A stretch of DNA of 64,000 nt from Xenorhabdus koppenhoeferi (GCF_900116635.1 NZ_FPBJ01000006.1:1-64000); one strand, 5' to 3'. Positions 18,551 to 28,597 are shown, numbered from the stretch's first letter. Program-made: numbers and translations. Notes: generated from the letters alone by a model not told the origin.

Positions 18551-18585
18551 TTAGCCACAGTCGAGCTTTTATCGGGACGCCGAGT

Positions 18586-18617
18586 AAATAACGCCGCATT
18601 TGCGGCGTTATTTATTT
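18586..18617. terminator. Bidirectional terminator between rplY and yejK
   Basis: A perfect 13-base inverted repeat, AAATAACGCCGCA and its complement, closes a two-base loop (18586-18613), flanked by A and T runs. It serves both convergent genes. Confidence 0.88.
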
Positions 18618-18659
18618 CTACAGCTTAATATATTTAATTATTCATATTGACTATCAAAA

Positions 18660-19667
18660 TTAGCGATTACCACTACCACGACGTTGTAATTGATCACGTA
18701 GATTCGGTGGAGTACCTTTAATTGTCAATGTATCCGTAACTGGGTCCCAAAAAATCCTTTCTCCCATTAACATTGCATCAAAATTTATGGTCAGCCCTCC
18801 GCCACTACCTGCGAATTTTGTCAATTGGCGCAATGTCCCACGATCAGCAGGGAAACTTTCTTCCAATTCATATCCCTGTTTCTGTGAAAACTGCTGGAAA
18901 CTTTGCTCACCCAGAGCTGGTAATTCTTGGGATAGTTCTTGTAATTTAATCTCTTCGCCTGCCTGCAATTGCTCATTACAGTAACCATAAACTTGCTGGC
19001 GATAAGCCTGACGTTCATTTTTATCCAACTGTACCGATTCACAATAATCATCCACAGCCTGCAACAGCCCCTTATTCTGTACTTTCGCATTCATTCCTTC
19101 ACTGGCAGCCAGAAAGTCCATAAAAAAATCAGAAACTTTTCGCCCTATCCTCCCTTTGAGGAAAGTCAAATAACGGCTGGATTCAGGATTAGTTTCCCAC
19201 TCAGTCAAATCGATTCTCGCAACAATGTCAGCATGAGGAATATCAAGATATTGCGTCGTGTTCACATCAAGTTCATCATTGACAGACATACTGTTACAGC
19301 TATTAAGGGTTGCTATGAGCAAATATTCCACCGTCAGGTATCTATATTGACAAAACAACACCGTTCCACCTTCTGCAAACGGATACTTTGCCAACTCATC
19401 TCTCAGACGCACGGTTGCTGCTCGGCTAAAACCAAGAAAATCCTCATCTCCTTTACGCAAATGACGAAGGGATTCTGCCAGTTCACTCTCTTCATTGAAC
19501 AAACCGTAAGCTTTGCTCTTCGCGCTATATACACGATGTAATTCCGCCATCATCTCTTCGACAACTTGATTAGCATCCAGAAGAGAATCGCGCAAAATTA
19601 CTTCTAACGTTTGTTCGTCACGTTTAATCAACCGATGTAACGCGATCTGGGTAATTTCCAGACTCAT
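18660..19667 (-). CDS. yejK: Nucleoid-associated protein YejK (NdpA)
   Basis: YejK is an abundant nucleoid-associated protein that in E. coli interacts with topoisomerases. The 335-residue length matches the family. Conserved blocks include [15 protein letters not shown] around residue 47, the [16 protein letters not shown] segment near residue 85 and the C-terminal [18 protein letters not shown]. It is divergent from yejL and convergent with rplY, as in E. coli. Confidence 0.93.
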   Translation of the reverse strand: MSLEITQIALHRLIKRDEQTLEVILRDSLLDANQVVEEMMAELHRVYSAKSKAYGLFNEESELAESLRHLRKGDEDFLGFSRAATVRLRDELAKYPFAEGGTVLFCQYRYLTVEYLLIATLNSCNSMSVNDELDVNTTQYLDIPHADIVARIDLTEWETNPESSRYLTFLKGRIGRKVSDFFMDFLAASEGMNAKVQNKGLLQAVDDYCESVQLDKNERQAYRQQVYGYCNEQLQAGEEIKLQELSQELPALGEQSFQQFSQKQGYELEESFPADRGTLRQLTKFAGSGGGLTINFDAMLMGERIFWDPVTDTLTIKGTPPNLRDQLQRRGSGNR

Positions 19668-19944
19668 TATTTATACTCCTTTTGCAGCTTTGACCGTACA
19701 GGCTCTTGCGGTTAGCGACGTATTCAAACATCGTTATCTTTCTGCTGCAATCAAAAACCCAAATGATGGAAAAACGTTCACAAATTAATTATCAACATTC
19801 AACATATCAAAGACTAAAAGGATGCAACAGATTCAAGAATGGCAACAACTTCCACAATAAGGAATTAATTTGTTATAAAAAAGCGGAAAATCCCCCTTCT
19901 ATACGGTAAGATATGGGGCTTTGTACATTCAGGATATTTGATTT

Positions 19945-20172
19945 ATGCCACAGTCATCTCGCTATAGCGATGAAAAAGTTGAACATTTATTAACTGAATT
20001 AGTAAATGTTTTCGAGAAAAACCATACGCCAACTGACCTCACCTTGATGGTTTTGGGCAATATGGTAACGAATTTAATTAATACGAGCATTGCTCCTGCG
20101 CAGCGCAAGCACATCGCAGACTCATTTGCACGCGCGTTACAGTCTTCAATTAACGAAGATAAAGCGCATTAA
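19945..20172 (+). CDS. yejL: YejL family protein
   Basis: This 75-residue protein matches the length and pattern of E. coli YejL ([16 protein letters not shown] at the N-terminus, [13 protein letters not shown] in the middle). It is small, soluble and helical, and its function is unknown. It lies 28 bases upstream of yejM, so the two probably share a transcript. The 277 bases upstream of it, to yejK, hold no other gene. Confidence 0.9.
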   Translation: MPQSSRYSDEKVEHLLTELVNVFEKNHTPTDLTLMVLGNMVTNLINTSIAPAQRKHIADSFARALQSSINEDKAH

Positions 20173-20200
20173 TTTACTTAAACCTTGACGTAAAGAAAAT

Positions 20201-21940
20201 ATGGTGACTAACCGTCAGCATTACCGCGAAAAAGTTTCTCAGATGATCAGTTGGGGGCACTGGTTCGCACTGTTCAACATCGTGTTCAGTCTTGTGCTGG
20301 GCAGTCGCTATTTATTTGCATCTGACTGGCCGGGTTCACTGTTTGGTCGCGTCTATGCGCTGGTCAGTTGGCTCGGCCACTTCAGCTTTATCGTCTTTGC
20401 CATTTACTTACTTATCTTATTCCCGCTAACATTTATTGTTATGTCTCAGCGGTTATTAAGGTTTCTTTCAGCTGCATTAGCAACAGCAGGATTAACGCTG
20501 TTAATCTTCGATTCCTCCATCTATGTTCGCTTTCACTTACACTTAACCCCACTGGTTTGGGATTTAGTGATTAATCCAGAACAAGGCGAATTGGCAAGGG
20601 AATGGCAACTAATGTTCATCTGTATACCTATTATTTTTCTGATACAGATGCTCTTTGGTACATGGAGCTGGCAAAAACTACGTAGCCTGAGTCGACAACG
20701 ATTTGGCAAGCCATTGGCAGCCGTATTTATTACCACTTTTATAGCTTCCCATCTTATGTATATTTGGGCAGATGCTAATTTCTATCGTCCAATTACCATG
20801 CAGCGCTCAAACTTACCGCTTTCTTATCCAATGACTGCCCGTAAATTCCTTGAAAAGCATGGACTACTGGATCAACAAGAATATCAACGCCGTATTAATC
20901 AACAAGGAAATCCGGCGGCACTAAGCGTCGATTATCCACTGAATAACCTCTCCTACCATGATACCGGACGCGGCTATAACTTGCTCTTGCTCGTCGTAGA
21001 TGGGCTGGATAATCAAGATATCCTCACGGATATGCCAACCTTGCAACACTTTGCGAAGAAAAATATCCAGTTTACTCAACACTTCAGTACTGGTGTTAAG
21101 AACGATACTGCATTATTTGGTTTATTCTATGGCATATCATCGGGTTATCTGGACGGTATACTCAATGCAAGAAAATCATCCGCACTTATTGATGCACTGG
21201 CGCATCAGAGGTATCAATTTGGTCTTTTTTCTTCAGATGGATTTGAAACCCCACTTTACCGTCAAGCTATTTTAACCGATTACTCATTGCCAAATACCAA
21301 TAAACAGAACGATAACTTAACTGTGTCCCAATGGCGTCATTGGTTGGATCTACGTAATAATTCAACACCGTGGTTCTCATTCCTGGATATTAATGGTCTC
21401 ACATATCCATCAAGTAACTTTGATAAAAAAGCGCTGGATACAGAAATCAACACTGTTTTAGAAACTTTGACCAATAAAGGCATCCTGAATAAAACTATCA
21501 TCGTGATTACAGCCAAGCAGAGCAAAGACGCGACAAACCGCTCAGTATCATGGTTTACCGGGGATAAATTCAACCGCGAAAAAATCCATGTTCCCCTGAT
21601 AATTCACTGGCCAGATACACCAGCGCAAGTAGTAAATAAACTAACCAATCATCAGGATATCATGACAACGTTAATGCAGCGCTTACTGCACGTAAGTAAT
21701 TCTCCAGAAGATTATTCACAAGGAGAAGATCTCTTCAACGCTCAGAGAGAAAATCCATGGCTGATTACTGGTAATGACGGCTCATTAATAGTTACAACCG
21801 CTACAAACACCATTTATCTTTCTAAAGATGGGGAATATCATCTATATGATTTGGATGGCAATGAAATTCAGCCTATCAAACCAAACCTAGCTCAACTATT
21901 ACAGATATTAACTGAAGTGAAACGTTTTTTAGCGAATTAA
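20201..21940 (+). CDS. yejM: Inner-membrane LPS homeostasis protein YejM (PbgA/LapC)
   Basis: YejM senses lipid A at the periplasmic leaflet of the inner membrane and, by binding LapB, protects LpxC from FtsH, so setting the rate of LPS synthesis. The 579-residue protein has five hydrophobic helices in the first 190 residues, then a linker and a periplasmic sulfatase-like domain that starts near NLLLLVVDGLDNQDI (about residue 260). The basic stretch after the fifth helix, which contacts lipid A in E. coli, lies around residues 195-220. Length agrees with E. coli (586). It follows yejL in an operon. Confidence 0.92.
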   Translation: MVTNRQHYREKVSQMISWGHWFALFNIVFSLVLGSRYLFASDWPGSLFGRVYALVSWLGHFSFIVFAIYLLILFPLTFIVMSQRLLRFLSAALATAGLTLLIFDSSIYVRFHLHLTPLVWDLVINPEQGELAREWQLMFICIPIIFLIQMLFGTWSWQKLRSLSRQRFGKPLAAVFITTFIASHLMYIWADANFYRPITMQRSNLPLSYPMTARKFLEKHGLLDQQEYQRRINQQGNPAALSVDYPLNNLSYHDTGRGYNLLLLVVDGLDNQDILTDMPTLQHFAKKNIQFTQHFSTGVKNDTALFGLFYGISSGYLDGILNARKSSALIDALAHQRYQFGLFSSDGFETPLYRQAILTDYSLPNTNKQNDNLTVSQWRHWLDLRNNSTPWFSFLDINGLTYPSSNFDKKALDTEINTVLETLTNKGILNKTIIVITAKQSKDATNRSVSWFTGDKFNREKIHVPLIIHWPDTPAQVVNKLTNHQDIMTTLMQRLLHVSNSPEDYSQGEDLFNAQRENPWLITGNDGSLIVTTATNTIYLSKDGEYHLYDLDGNEIQPIKPNLAQLLQILTEVKRFLAN

Positions 21941-22015
21941 TCGTTTAAAAATCAAGCACTCATTAAGTTAGGGGATTGCTTTGAAAATAAAAAACGGTAG
22001 TATAGGAAAAGTCAT

Positions 22016-22092
22016 CGGCATGTAGCGCAGCTTGGTAGCGCACCGTCATGGGGTGTCGGGGGTCGTAGGTTCAAATCCTATCATGCCGACCA
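22016..22092 (+). tRNA. proL: tRNA-Pro (anticodon GGG)
   Basis: The 77-base cloverleaf starts CGGCATGTAGCGCAGC and ends with an encoded CCA. The anticodon loop reads TCATGGGGTG-type sequence with GGG at the centre, and the T-arm has GGTTCAAATCC. It is nearly identical to E. coli proL. Confidence 0.96.
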
Positions 22093-22102
22093 AATTTCCC
22101 CA

Positions 22103-22134
22103 GAAAAACCAACCTGTTACGGTTGGTTTTTTTA
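22103..22134 (+). terminator. Terminator of tRNA-Pro
   Basis: AACCAACC (22107-22114) and GGTTGGTT (22121-22128) form a perfect stem with a six-base loop followed by seven T residues. Confidence 0.88.
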
Positions 22135-22434
22135 TAGGTGGAATTTGCTTAGTTAAAACCTCATCTAATACTTACACCTTAAGATAATATAAAAGAATCA
22201 AATCTTACTTATCTATTTTTATTAATTATCTTAAACAAGAATCACTTAACTTAAGCAAATCTTCCTAGCATACCTCTATCATAAATTAAGCATTTATAAT
22301 TGACTAATTTTGTTATAAATATCCCTATGCACTTCCATAAAAAATGAATTAAATTTCATATATAACAACTACTATAATAAAAATAAGTAACTTTACTTAT
22401 TTTACAGTCAAGCATGAAAAATAGGAAACTCATC

Positions 22435-23028
22435 ATGAACATTAAAAAGTCATTACTTTTAGTGGGATTGACTACTTTTGGTTCAATCTCATTATCTGGT
22501 ACTGCTGAAGCAACTACTCTCCACGGATATATCGATTCCCCACCAAGCAGAGCACTTTTATGCGCTAAACTTACTAACAAAAATTGTGGGCCTGTTATGT
22601 ATGAGCCACAATCTGTTGAAGGCTCTAAAGGTTTTCCACAAAGTGGGCCACCTGATGGGAGCATTGCCAGTGGTGGAGTTAGTCAATTCAATCAACTCAA
22701 CGAACAGAGTGCAGATCGCTGGCATCATGTCGCAATTAATAAAGGCACTAACACTTTTTCATGGACATTAACAGCCCTGCATAGCACTACTTCATGGCAA
22801 TTTTTTATTACCAAACCGGATTGGGACCCAAATAAACCTCTCACCCGTGCACAATTTGATTTAAATCCTTTCTGTGAACGTTTTGATGATGGAAAAAAAC
22901 CATCTCAGAATGTCTCTTTAACTTGTGATGTACCAGAACGTTCAGGATACCATGTCATTCTCGGTACATGGACAATTGCAGACACTAATAATGCTTTCTA
23001 TCAAGTTATTGATGCTGATATTAAATAG
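22435..23028 (+). CDS. AA10-family chitin-binding protein (putative lytic polysaccharide monooxygenase)
   Basis: The 197-residue exported protein is a single AA10/CBP21-like domain, a family that binds and often oxidatively cleaves chitin with a copper ion held by two histidines. His30 (HGYIDSPPSR), His116 (ALHSTTSWQFFITKP) and Phe188 (NAFYQVID) match the copper-site residues of Serratia CBP21, and MYEPQSVEG is a family signature. ATG at 22435 is preferred because AGGA lies eight bases upstream. An oddity is that the best signal-peptidase site (TAEA, residues 23-26) would leave Thr-Thr-Leu ahead of His30, whereas copper binding needs an N-terminal His. It is monocistronic, next to a tRNA gene, with its own terminator. 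A role in degrading insect chitin is an inference. Confidence 0.9.
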   Translation: MNIKKSLLLVGLTTFGSISLSGTAEATTLHGYIDSPPSRALLCAKLTNKNCGPVMYEPQSVEGSKGFPQSGPPDGSIASGGVSQFNQLNEQSADRWHHVAINKGTNTFSWTLTALHSTTSWQFFITKPDWDPNKPLTRAQFDLNPFCERFDDGKKPSQNVSLTCDVPERSGYHVILGTWTIADTNNAFYQVIDADIK

Positions 23029-23093
23029 TGTTTTTTAGTTGCATTCATATTTTTATTCATAATTAATTAGTCACATTAAAAATAATAAACATG

Positions 23094-23124
23094 AAAAGTG
23101 CTGATAGAATGCCAGCACTTTTTC
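23094..23124 (+). terminator. Terminator of the chitin-binding protein gene
   Basis: AAAAGTGCTG (23094-23103) pairs with CAGCACTTTT (23113-23122) around a nine-base loop, followed by T and C residues. The perfect ten-base stem lies 66 bases after the stop codon. Confidence 0.8.
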
Positions 23125-23249
23125 CTAATAAAACAAAAATAATTTTATATAGGATACGCTTACCAATTTACCTTACTTAATAAAAAAATGAAAAAATCAA
23201 CTATACTTAGAATTGCCAGGCCAACAGACAATCTCGTTGGAATTTCAGC

Positions 23250-23376
23250 TATACCCAATGGATTTCAAGATGCAGCACGACGGCAAGGGAATGACCCCCC
23301 AGGAGCATAGCTAACTATGTGACTGGGGTGAGTGAGCGCAGCCAACAAAGCTGCAACTTGAAAGACGACGGGTATA
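23250..23376 (+). repeat. ERIC element, full length (127 bp)
   Basis: The element runs from TATACCCAATGGATTTCAAG to GACGACGGGTATA and has the central palindrome CATAGCTAACTATG. It is exactly 127 bp and nearly identical to the copy at 48640. It is intergenic, like the other copies. Confidence 0.93.
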
Positions 23377-23816
23377 TGTACTGTAAAGGCTTAAATTTCA
23401 CTATACTAATCGAATTTAAAAATCACGATAATTTTGATGGCATCATGTTAGGCTATCCTAATCACTCCTGGCATCTAGAATTTACTCATCATCAGAATAC
23501 TCATGTTGGAAAGGCTCCAACAAAAGATAATTTATGATAAAAAAGTAAGCTTATCAATAACCTTTTCACTAATCTCCATCTCCGCTATTAATTTGCGTGT
23601 CAGGTTAATATGCGAATCCAAGAAACCAATATACTTTAATTTTGTAGATTCATATGAAACATCAATAATGATATTTGAAGTTACGTTAAACTGTAAGCCG
23701 GTACCGTAATATGCATTGGTATTTTTTCAAAATTTTCACTTCATTTTTTAAGTTGTGGCATTATTAACAATGTCACAACTTAAATTTTGTTCAACTCAGA
23801 TAGATTGAATAATAAA

Positions 23817-24593
23817 TTATGAGTTATGATCGAAGTATTTTTCGATTAATGCATAGAGAATAGCAATAGTTTCTATATCAGCTATACCGTCATAGAATGA
23901 TGGACGGAAGTGTATTTGGAATGCTCTGATTAATAATTGAAAGTTTTTGTCTTCTTTCGCTCCTGAAACATCATATCCATAACGTTTCAATTTTTCTAAA
24001 ATTTCAATACGATCAGGCAGACAGTGATCGAATTGTTCAATATATTTATGCTTAATCTCTTCGTCATACCATGCCCCAATTCCTGCATCATATAGCTCTT
24101 TCCACGGGAATGAAGGGCCTGGATCGGATTTTCTTTTCCAAGAAATATCTGAATGCCCTACGATATGAGTAGGGGTAATATCTGGATAACGTTGCAAAAT
24201 ATTAATGGTTAATTCTTTAACAGCGTCAATTTGATCAGGATTATAAGGGGGAAACGTGAAAATGCCACCATTATCACTAGCTTCATTCACAATTTCAATA
24301 CCAATAGATGTATCATTTAACCCTGACCGCCCTGCCCAACTGCTAGCTCCGGCATGCCAGGCCCTTTCGAGTTCATCCACTAAACTGAATATATGAACTT
24401 CATTAAATCCGGCAGCCCGATAGGTCAGATCATCTGGATTTGGGACTAAATAATGGGCACTAACAAAATTTCCCGTCAATGCTTTAATGGATTTTTCAAA
24501 ATTCAGAGCAGTGTAGTGCATAACTAAGAAGCGGGAACGCCTGTTAAAGCTTTTGAGCGAACGATACAAATTATAATCAATCTTATACATCAT
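23817..24593 (-). CDS. AmiD-like N-acetylmuramoyl-L-alanine amidase without export signal
   Basis: The enzyme should cleave the bond between MurNAc and L-Ala in peptidoglycan or its fragments. The 258-residue protein has an amidase_2 domain with zinc ligands His26 (LVMHYTA), His147 (HIVGHSDI) and Asp157 (KSDPGP), plus catalytic Glu100 and Lys155. The His-Lys-Asp spacing is the same as in AmpD. A C-terminal peptidoglycan-binding domain (KRYGYDV, FQIHFRP, YDGIADIET) follows, as in E. coli AmiD. AmiD is an outer-membrane lipoprotein, but here there is no lipobox or signal peptide, and AAAGGA immediately precedes the start. The gene begins 28 bases after yfaE and may be co-transcribed with nrdAB. 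Confidence 0.82.
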   Translation of the reverse strand: MMYKIDYNLYRSLKSFNRRSRFLVMHYTALNFEKSIKALTGNFVSAHYLVPNPDDLTYRAAGFNEVHIFSLVDELERAWHAGASSWAGRSGLNDTSIGIEIVNEASDNGGIFTFPPYNPDQIDAVKELTINILQRYPDITPTHIVGHSDISWKRKSDPGPSFPWKELYDAGIGAWYDEEIKHKYIEQFDHCLPDRIEILEKLKRYGYDVSGAKEDKNFQLLIRAFQIHFRPSFYDGIADIETIAILYALIEKYFDHNS

Positions 24594-24621
24594 TGTTTTC
24601 CTTTATTAGCCTGTATTAGAT

Positions 24622-24900
24622 TTACAACTTAATTTCAATATCTGTCAATGGGTGACAGCTACAAGGTAAAATTTCCCCTTCATTGACAAACGCCAATGGT
24701 TTGCAAGGATATCCCACTTTCCCTTTTACCAAACGAACACGGCAAGAACCACAATACCCCTGACGGCACTGGTATTCAATCTGCATTCTTTCCTGTTCTA
24801 ATGCTTCCTCTAATGCTTCCAGTAAATTACTGTGGAGATCCGAAGAATAACGGATGGATAAACCCTGCCATGACGGCAGGGTAATTTTGTAATCAGCCAT
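24622..24900 (-). CDS. yfaE: 2Fe-2S ferredoxin-like protein YfaE
   Basis: YfaE maintains the diferric-tyrosyl radical cofactor of NrdB by supplying electrons. The 92-residue protein carries the plant-type [2Fe-2S] ligand pattern: the CRQGYCGSC segment near residue 44 and a fourth Cys in EILPCSC. ATG at 24900 is chosen because it lies one base after the nrdB stop codon and gives a protein of E. coli length (84) plus a few residues. Operon position after nrdB is the same as in E. coli. Confidence 0.92.
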   Translation of the reverse strand: MADYKITLPSWQGLSIRYSSDLHSNLLEALEEALEQERMQIEYQCRQGYCGSCRVRLVKGKVGYPCKPLAFVNEGEILPCSCHPLTDIEIKL

Positions 24901-24901
24901 A

Positions 24902-26032
24902 TCAGAGTTCGAAACTGCTGAGATCTTCAGTATTGACTTCCGAATCAATCTGACCAACCAAGTAAGAACTGACTTCGACTTCCTGTGGAGCCACTTGAAC
25001 ATTATCGGAAACCAGCCACGCATTGATCCAAGGGATTGGATTAGAGCGTGTTTCAAACGGCAATTTCAGGCCAACTGCCTGCATACGAATATTGGTGATA
25101 TATTCGACATATTGGCACAGGATATCTTTGTTCAGACCAATCATGGAACCATCTTTGAACAGATAATCAGCCCACTCTTTTTCCTGCTCCGCGGCTTCTA
25201 CAAACAGATCGTAACATTCTTGTTCACACTCTTTGGCAATCTCCGCCATTTCAGGATCATCCTGACCAGAGCGCAGCAGGTTCAGCATATGCTGAGTTCC
25301 GGTTAAATGCAGAGCTTCATCACGAGCAATCAGTTTGATAATCTTAGCGTTACCTTCCATCAATTCACGTTCGGCAAAAGCAAATGAACAGGCAAAGCTG
25401 ACGTAGAAGCGGATAGCTTCCAAGGCATTAACGCTCATCAGGCATAAATAAAGCTGCTTTTTCAATGCACGAAGGTCAACAATGACTGTTTTACCCGCAA
25501 CACTGTGTGTTCCTTCACCCAACTGATGATAGTAGTTAGTCATTTTGATCAGATCGTCATAAAACGCAGAAATATCCTTAGCGCGTTTTAAAATCTGGTC
25601 GTTTTCCACGATATCGTCAAACACGATAGAAGGATCGTTGACGATATTACGGATAATGTGCGTATAAGAACGCGAGTGAATCGTTTCTGAGAACGACCAC
25701 GTTTCAATCCATGTTTCCAGTTCTGGAATGGAAATCAGCGGCAGGAAAGCCACATTCGGGCTACGACCCTGAATGGAGTCCAGCAGCGTTTGATATTTCA
25801 GGTTGCTAATGAAAATGTGTTTCTCGTGATCTGGCAGCGAGTTATAGTCAATACGATCACGGGAAACGTCTACTTCTTCTGGACGCCAGAAGAAAGAGAG
25901 TTGTTTTTCGATCAGCTTTTCAAAAATAGGATATTTTTGTTGATCGAAACGTGCCACGTTCACAGACTGACCGAAAAACATCGGTTCCTGTAACTGATCA
26001 TTTTTTACTTGCGAAAAAGTAGTATAGGACAT
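24902..26032 (-). CDS. nrdB: Class Ia ribonucleotide reductase beta subunit
   Basis: NrdB houses the diiron-tyrosyl radical that starts reduction of ribonucleoside diphosphates. The 376-residue length equals E. coli NrdB. The radical tyrosine is in HSRSYTHII (Tyr122 by E. coli numbering), with iron-ligand motifs [20 protein letters not shown] and [13 protein letters not shown]. The C-terminal tail that docks on NrdA ends in DLSSFEL. It lies 12 bases after nrdA and one base before yfaE. Confidence 0.97.
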   Translation of the reverse strand: MSYTTFSQVKNDQLQEPMFFGQSVNVARFDQQKYPIFEKLIEKQLSFFWRPEEVDVSRDRIDYNSLPDHEKHIFISNLKYQTLLDSIQGRSPNVAFLPLISIPELETWIETWSFSETIHSRSYTHIIRNIVNDPSIVFDDIVENDQILKRAKDISAFYDDLIKMTNYYHQLGEGTHSVAGKTVIVDLRALKKQLYLCLMSVNALEAIRFYVSFACSFAFAERELMEGNAKIIKLIARDEALHLTGTQHMLNLLRSGQDDPEMAEIAKECEQECYDLFVEAAEQEKEWADYLFKDGSMIGLNKDILCQYVEYITNIRMQAVGLKLPFETRSNPIPWINAWLVSDNVQVAPQEVEVSSYLVGQIDSEVNTEDLSSFEL

Positions 26033-26044
26033 AGCTTCCTCAAA

Positions 26045-28336
26045 TTAAATCTTACACGCGCCGCCTTCACAATCGGAATCAGCAAACTCAACTACTTCTT
26101 CCAGATCACCTTGAACATCTTCTGCCCCATCACGGGTATTGTGGTAATACAGTGTTTTTACACCATATTTGTAAGCGAGCAATAAATCTTTCAGCAATTG
26201 GTTCATCGGAACCTTGCCATTAGGGAAACGAGCCGGATCATAGTTAGTATTGGCAGAAATTGATTGATCGATAAATTTCTGCATTATTCCTACCAGTTGC
26301 AGGTAGCCATCATTGCTCGGCATCTGCCACAACAATTCATAAGCCCCCTTCAGAAGCTCATAATCCGGTACAACTTGGCGCAGAATACCGTCTTTTGATG
26401 CCTTCACACTGATATAGCCACGCGGTGGCTCAATGCCATTCGTTGCGTTAGAGATCTGTGAAGATGTCTCTGATGGCATCAATGCAGATAATGTTGAGTT
26501 ACGCAGACCATACTGTTTAATATTACTGCGCAGAGCTTCCCAATCCATGTGCAGAGGTTCACTGGTCAGCGTATCTAATGTATTTTTGTAAGTATCGATC
26601 GGCAGAATGCCTTGTGAATATGTAGTTTCACTAAACCACGGACAAGATCCCCTCTCTTTCGCCAACTCATTTGAAGCTTTCAACAGATAATACTGAATAG
26701 CTTCAAATGTTTTGTGGGTCAGATTATTAGCGCTGCTATCGGAATAACGCACGCCATTTTTCGCCAGATAATAAGCGAAGTTAATCACACCGATACCCAG
26801 AGTACGGCGCCCCATTGAGCCTTGTTTCGCTGCAACAATTGGATAATCTTGATAATCCAACAGAGAATCCAACGCACGGACTGCCAACTCTGCCAGTTCT
26901 TCCAATTCAGTCAAATTTTCGATAACGCCTAAATTGAAAGCAGACAATGTACACAACGCAATTTCGCCATTTTCATCGTTAATATTGTTCAATGGCTTGG
27001 TTGGCAGTGCAATTTCTAAACACAGATTCGATTGACGAACAGGCGCAATGGCCGGATCAAATGGACTATGAGTATTACAGTGGTCAACGTTCTGGATATA
27101 AATGCGCCCCGTTGAAGCACGTTCTTGCATCATCAATGAAAACAGCTCAACCGCTTTAATGCGCTCTTTGCGGATATTGCTGTCGCTCTCATATTGGGTA
27201 TACAAACGCTCAAACTCATCCTGATCCGCAAAGAAAGCATCATATAGTCCCGGAACATCAGACGGACTGAACAGAGAAATGTCTTCTCCTTTTATCAGGC
27301 GCTCATACATCAGTTTATTAATTTGTACACCGTAATCCATGTGGCGGACGCGGTTGCCTTCAACACCACGGTTGTTTTTCAGTACCAGCAGGCTCTCAAC
27401 TTCTAAATGCCATATAGGGTAGAACAACGTTGCTGCACCGCCACGAACCCCACCCTGAGAACAGGATTTTACCGCTGTCTGGAAATGTTTGTAGAATGGA
27501 ATACAGCCTGTGTGGAAGGCTTCACCGCCACGAATTGGGCTGCCCAATGCACGGATACGACCCGCGTTCACACCAATGCCAGCACGCTGGGATACATATT
27601 TTACAATTGCGCTGGATGTCGCATTGATAGAATCCAGACTATCACCACATTCAATCAGGACACAGGAACTAAACTGACGAGTCGGTGTACGAACCCCCGC
27701 CATAATCGGCGTTGGCAACGAGATTTTAAAGGTGGAAACCGCATCATAGAAGCGACGGATATAGTCCAGACGCGTTTCTTTCGGATAAGAAGAAAATAGG
27801 CACGCAGCAACCAAAATGAAGAGGAACTGAGCACTTTCGTAAATTTCACCAGTTACACGGTTTTGTACCAGATATTTTCCTTCCAGCTGTTTAACAGCTG
27901 CATAGGAGAAATTCATATCACGCAAATGGTCAATGAAACTGTCCATTTGCTCGAATTCTTCTTTGGAATAGTCTTCCAGCAAATGTTTGTCGTATTTACC
28001 CAAATCAACCATACGTATAACATGGTTGTATAGCGCAGGTGGTTCAAACTGACCATACGCTTTTTTACGCAGGTTAAAGATAGCCAGACGCGCCGCCAAA
28101 TACTGATAATCAGGCGCATCGCCAGAGATCAGGTCAGCCGCAGCTTTGATCATGGTTTCATGGATATCGGATGTTTTGATGCCATCGTAAAATTGAATCT
28201 GGGAACGCAGTTCTACTTGTGATACTGAGACATTTTTCAGACCTTCGGCAGCCCAGGCAACAACCCGGTGAATTTTATCAAGATCAATTTGTTCTTTATG
28301 TCCATCACGTTTGGTAACTAGCAGACTCTGGTTCAT
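26045..28336 (-). CDS. nrdA: Class Ia ribonucleotide reductase alpha subunit
   Basis: NrdA holds the catalytic site and the allosteric sites that balance dNTP pools. From ATG at 28336 the protein is 763 residues (E. coli 761) and begins MNQSLLVTKRDG as in E. coli; a GTG four codons upstream is less likely. Visible motifs are the N-terminal ATP cone, the SSCVLIECGDSLDSI segment with its redox Cys, NLCLEIALPT with the substrate-radical Cys, and the C-terminal CEGGACKI thiol pair. It heads the nrdA-nrdB-yfaE operon. NrdR-like and DnaA-like sites upstream suggest the usual dNTP and replication control. Confidence 0.97.
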   Translation of the reverse strand: MNQSLLVTKRDGHKEQIDLDKIHRVVAWAAEGLKNVSVSQVELRSQIQFYDGIKTSDIHETMIKAAADLISGDAPDYQYLAARLAIFNLRKKAYGQFEPPALYNHVIRMVDLGKYDKHLLEDYSKEEFEQMDSFIDHLRDMNFSYAAVKQLEGKYLVQNRVTGEIYESAQFLFILVAACLFSSYPKETRLDYIRRFYDAVSTFKISLPTPIMAGVRTPTRQFSSCVLIECGDSLDSINATSSAIVKYVSQRAGIGVNAGRIRALGSPIRGGEAFHTGCIPFYKHFQTAVKSCSQGGVRGGAATLFYPIWHLEVESLLVLKNNRGVEGNRVRHMDYGVQINKLMYERLIKGEDISLFSPSDVPGLYDAFFADQDEFERLYTQYESDSNIRKERIKAVELFSLMMQERASTGRIYIQNVDHCNTHSPFDPAIAPVRQSNLCLEIALPTKPLNNINDENGEIALCTLSAFNLGVIENLTELEELAELAVRALDSLLDYQDYPIVAAKQGSMGRRTLGIGVINFAYYLAKNGVRYSDSSANNLTHKTFEAIQYYLLKASNELAKERGSCPWFSETTYSQGILPIDTYKNTLDTLTSEPLHMDWEALRSNIKQYGLRNSTLSALMPSETSSQISNATNGIEPPRGYISVKASKDGILRQVVPDYELLKGAYELLWQMPSNDGYLQLVGIMQKFIDQSISANTNYDPARFPNGKVPMNQLLKDLLLAYKYGVKTLYYHNTRDGAEDVQGDLEEVVEFADSDCEGGACKI

Positions 28337-28511
28337 AGGGAAATACACCTTCTCTCTTTTCGTATCTCACCTATACCGTCTTTCTTGACCTATTGACAGC
28401 ACGATACACCCAGAATGGCCGAGGGCCAATTGGGGCTTTGGCAACTGTAAGTTACTATTTCGTTCGCTACTACTTGTTTCGTTACTGTTCGTTACTATAG
28501 GATGACAAGAA

Positions 28512-28527
28512 ACACAATATATAGTGG
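28512..28527. promoter_or_regulatory. NrdR box 1 upstream of nrdA
   Basis: ACACAATATATAGTGG matches the NrdR consensus ACACWATATWTWGTGT at 15 of 16 positions. NrdR represses ribonucleotide reductase genes when dATP is high. The box lies 176 bases upstream of the nrdA start. Confidence 0.8.
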
Positions 28528-28543
28528 GTAATTAAAACGGTAA

Positions 28544-28559
28544 TAACAAGATAATGTTA
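28544..28559. promoter_or_regulatory. NrdR box 2 (weak) upstream of nrdA
   Basis: TAACAAGATAATGTTA matches the NrdR consensus at 10 of 16 positions and is palindromic at its ends. Its centre is 32 bp from that of box 1, the three-helical-turn spacing at which paired NrdR boxes usually occur. Confidence 0.5.
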
Positions 28560-28597
28560 AATTCGCATTTTATCAAGTGCACAAAATCGGACAGTTT

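Larger units (their letters stand above)
23029..23816. other. Intergenic region with terminator and ERIC element
   Basis: About 790 bases without a supported gene between the chitin-binding protein and the amidase. It holds a terminator at 23094-23124 and a complete ERIC element at 23250-23376. Short frames to the right of the ERIC have no recognisable content. The remainder is AT-rich. Confidence 0.55.

Noticed and set aside
22016..22435. tRNA-Pro as the attachment site of an island carrying the chitin-binding protein
   Set aside because: No integrase and no direct repeat of the tRNA 3' end were found, and the tRNA is followed by a normal terminator.
23377..23710. Short frames to the right of the ERIC element at 23250
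   Set aside because: They overlap or follow the ERIC element and show no protein-family features or ribosome sites.
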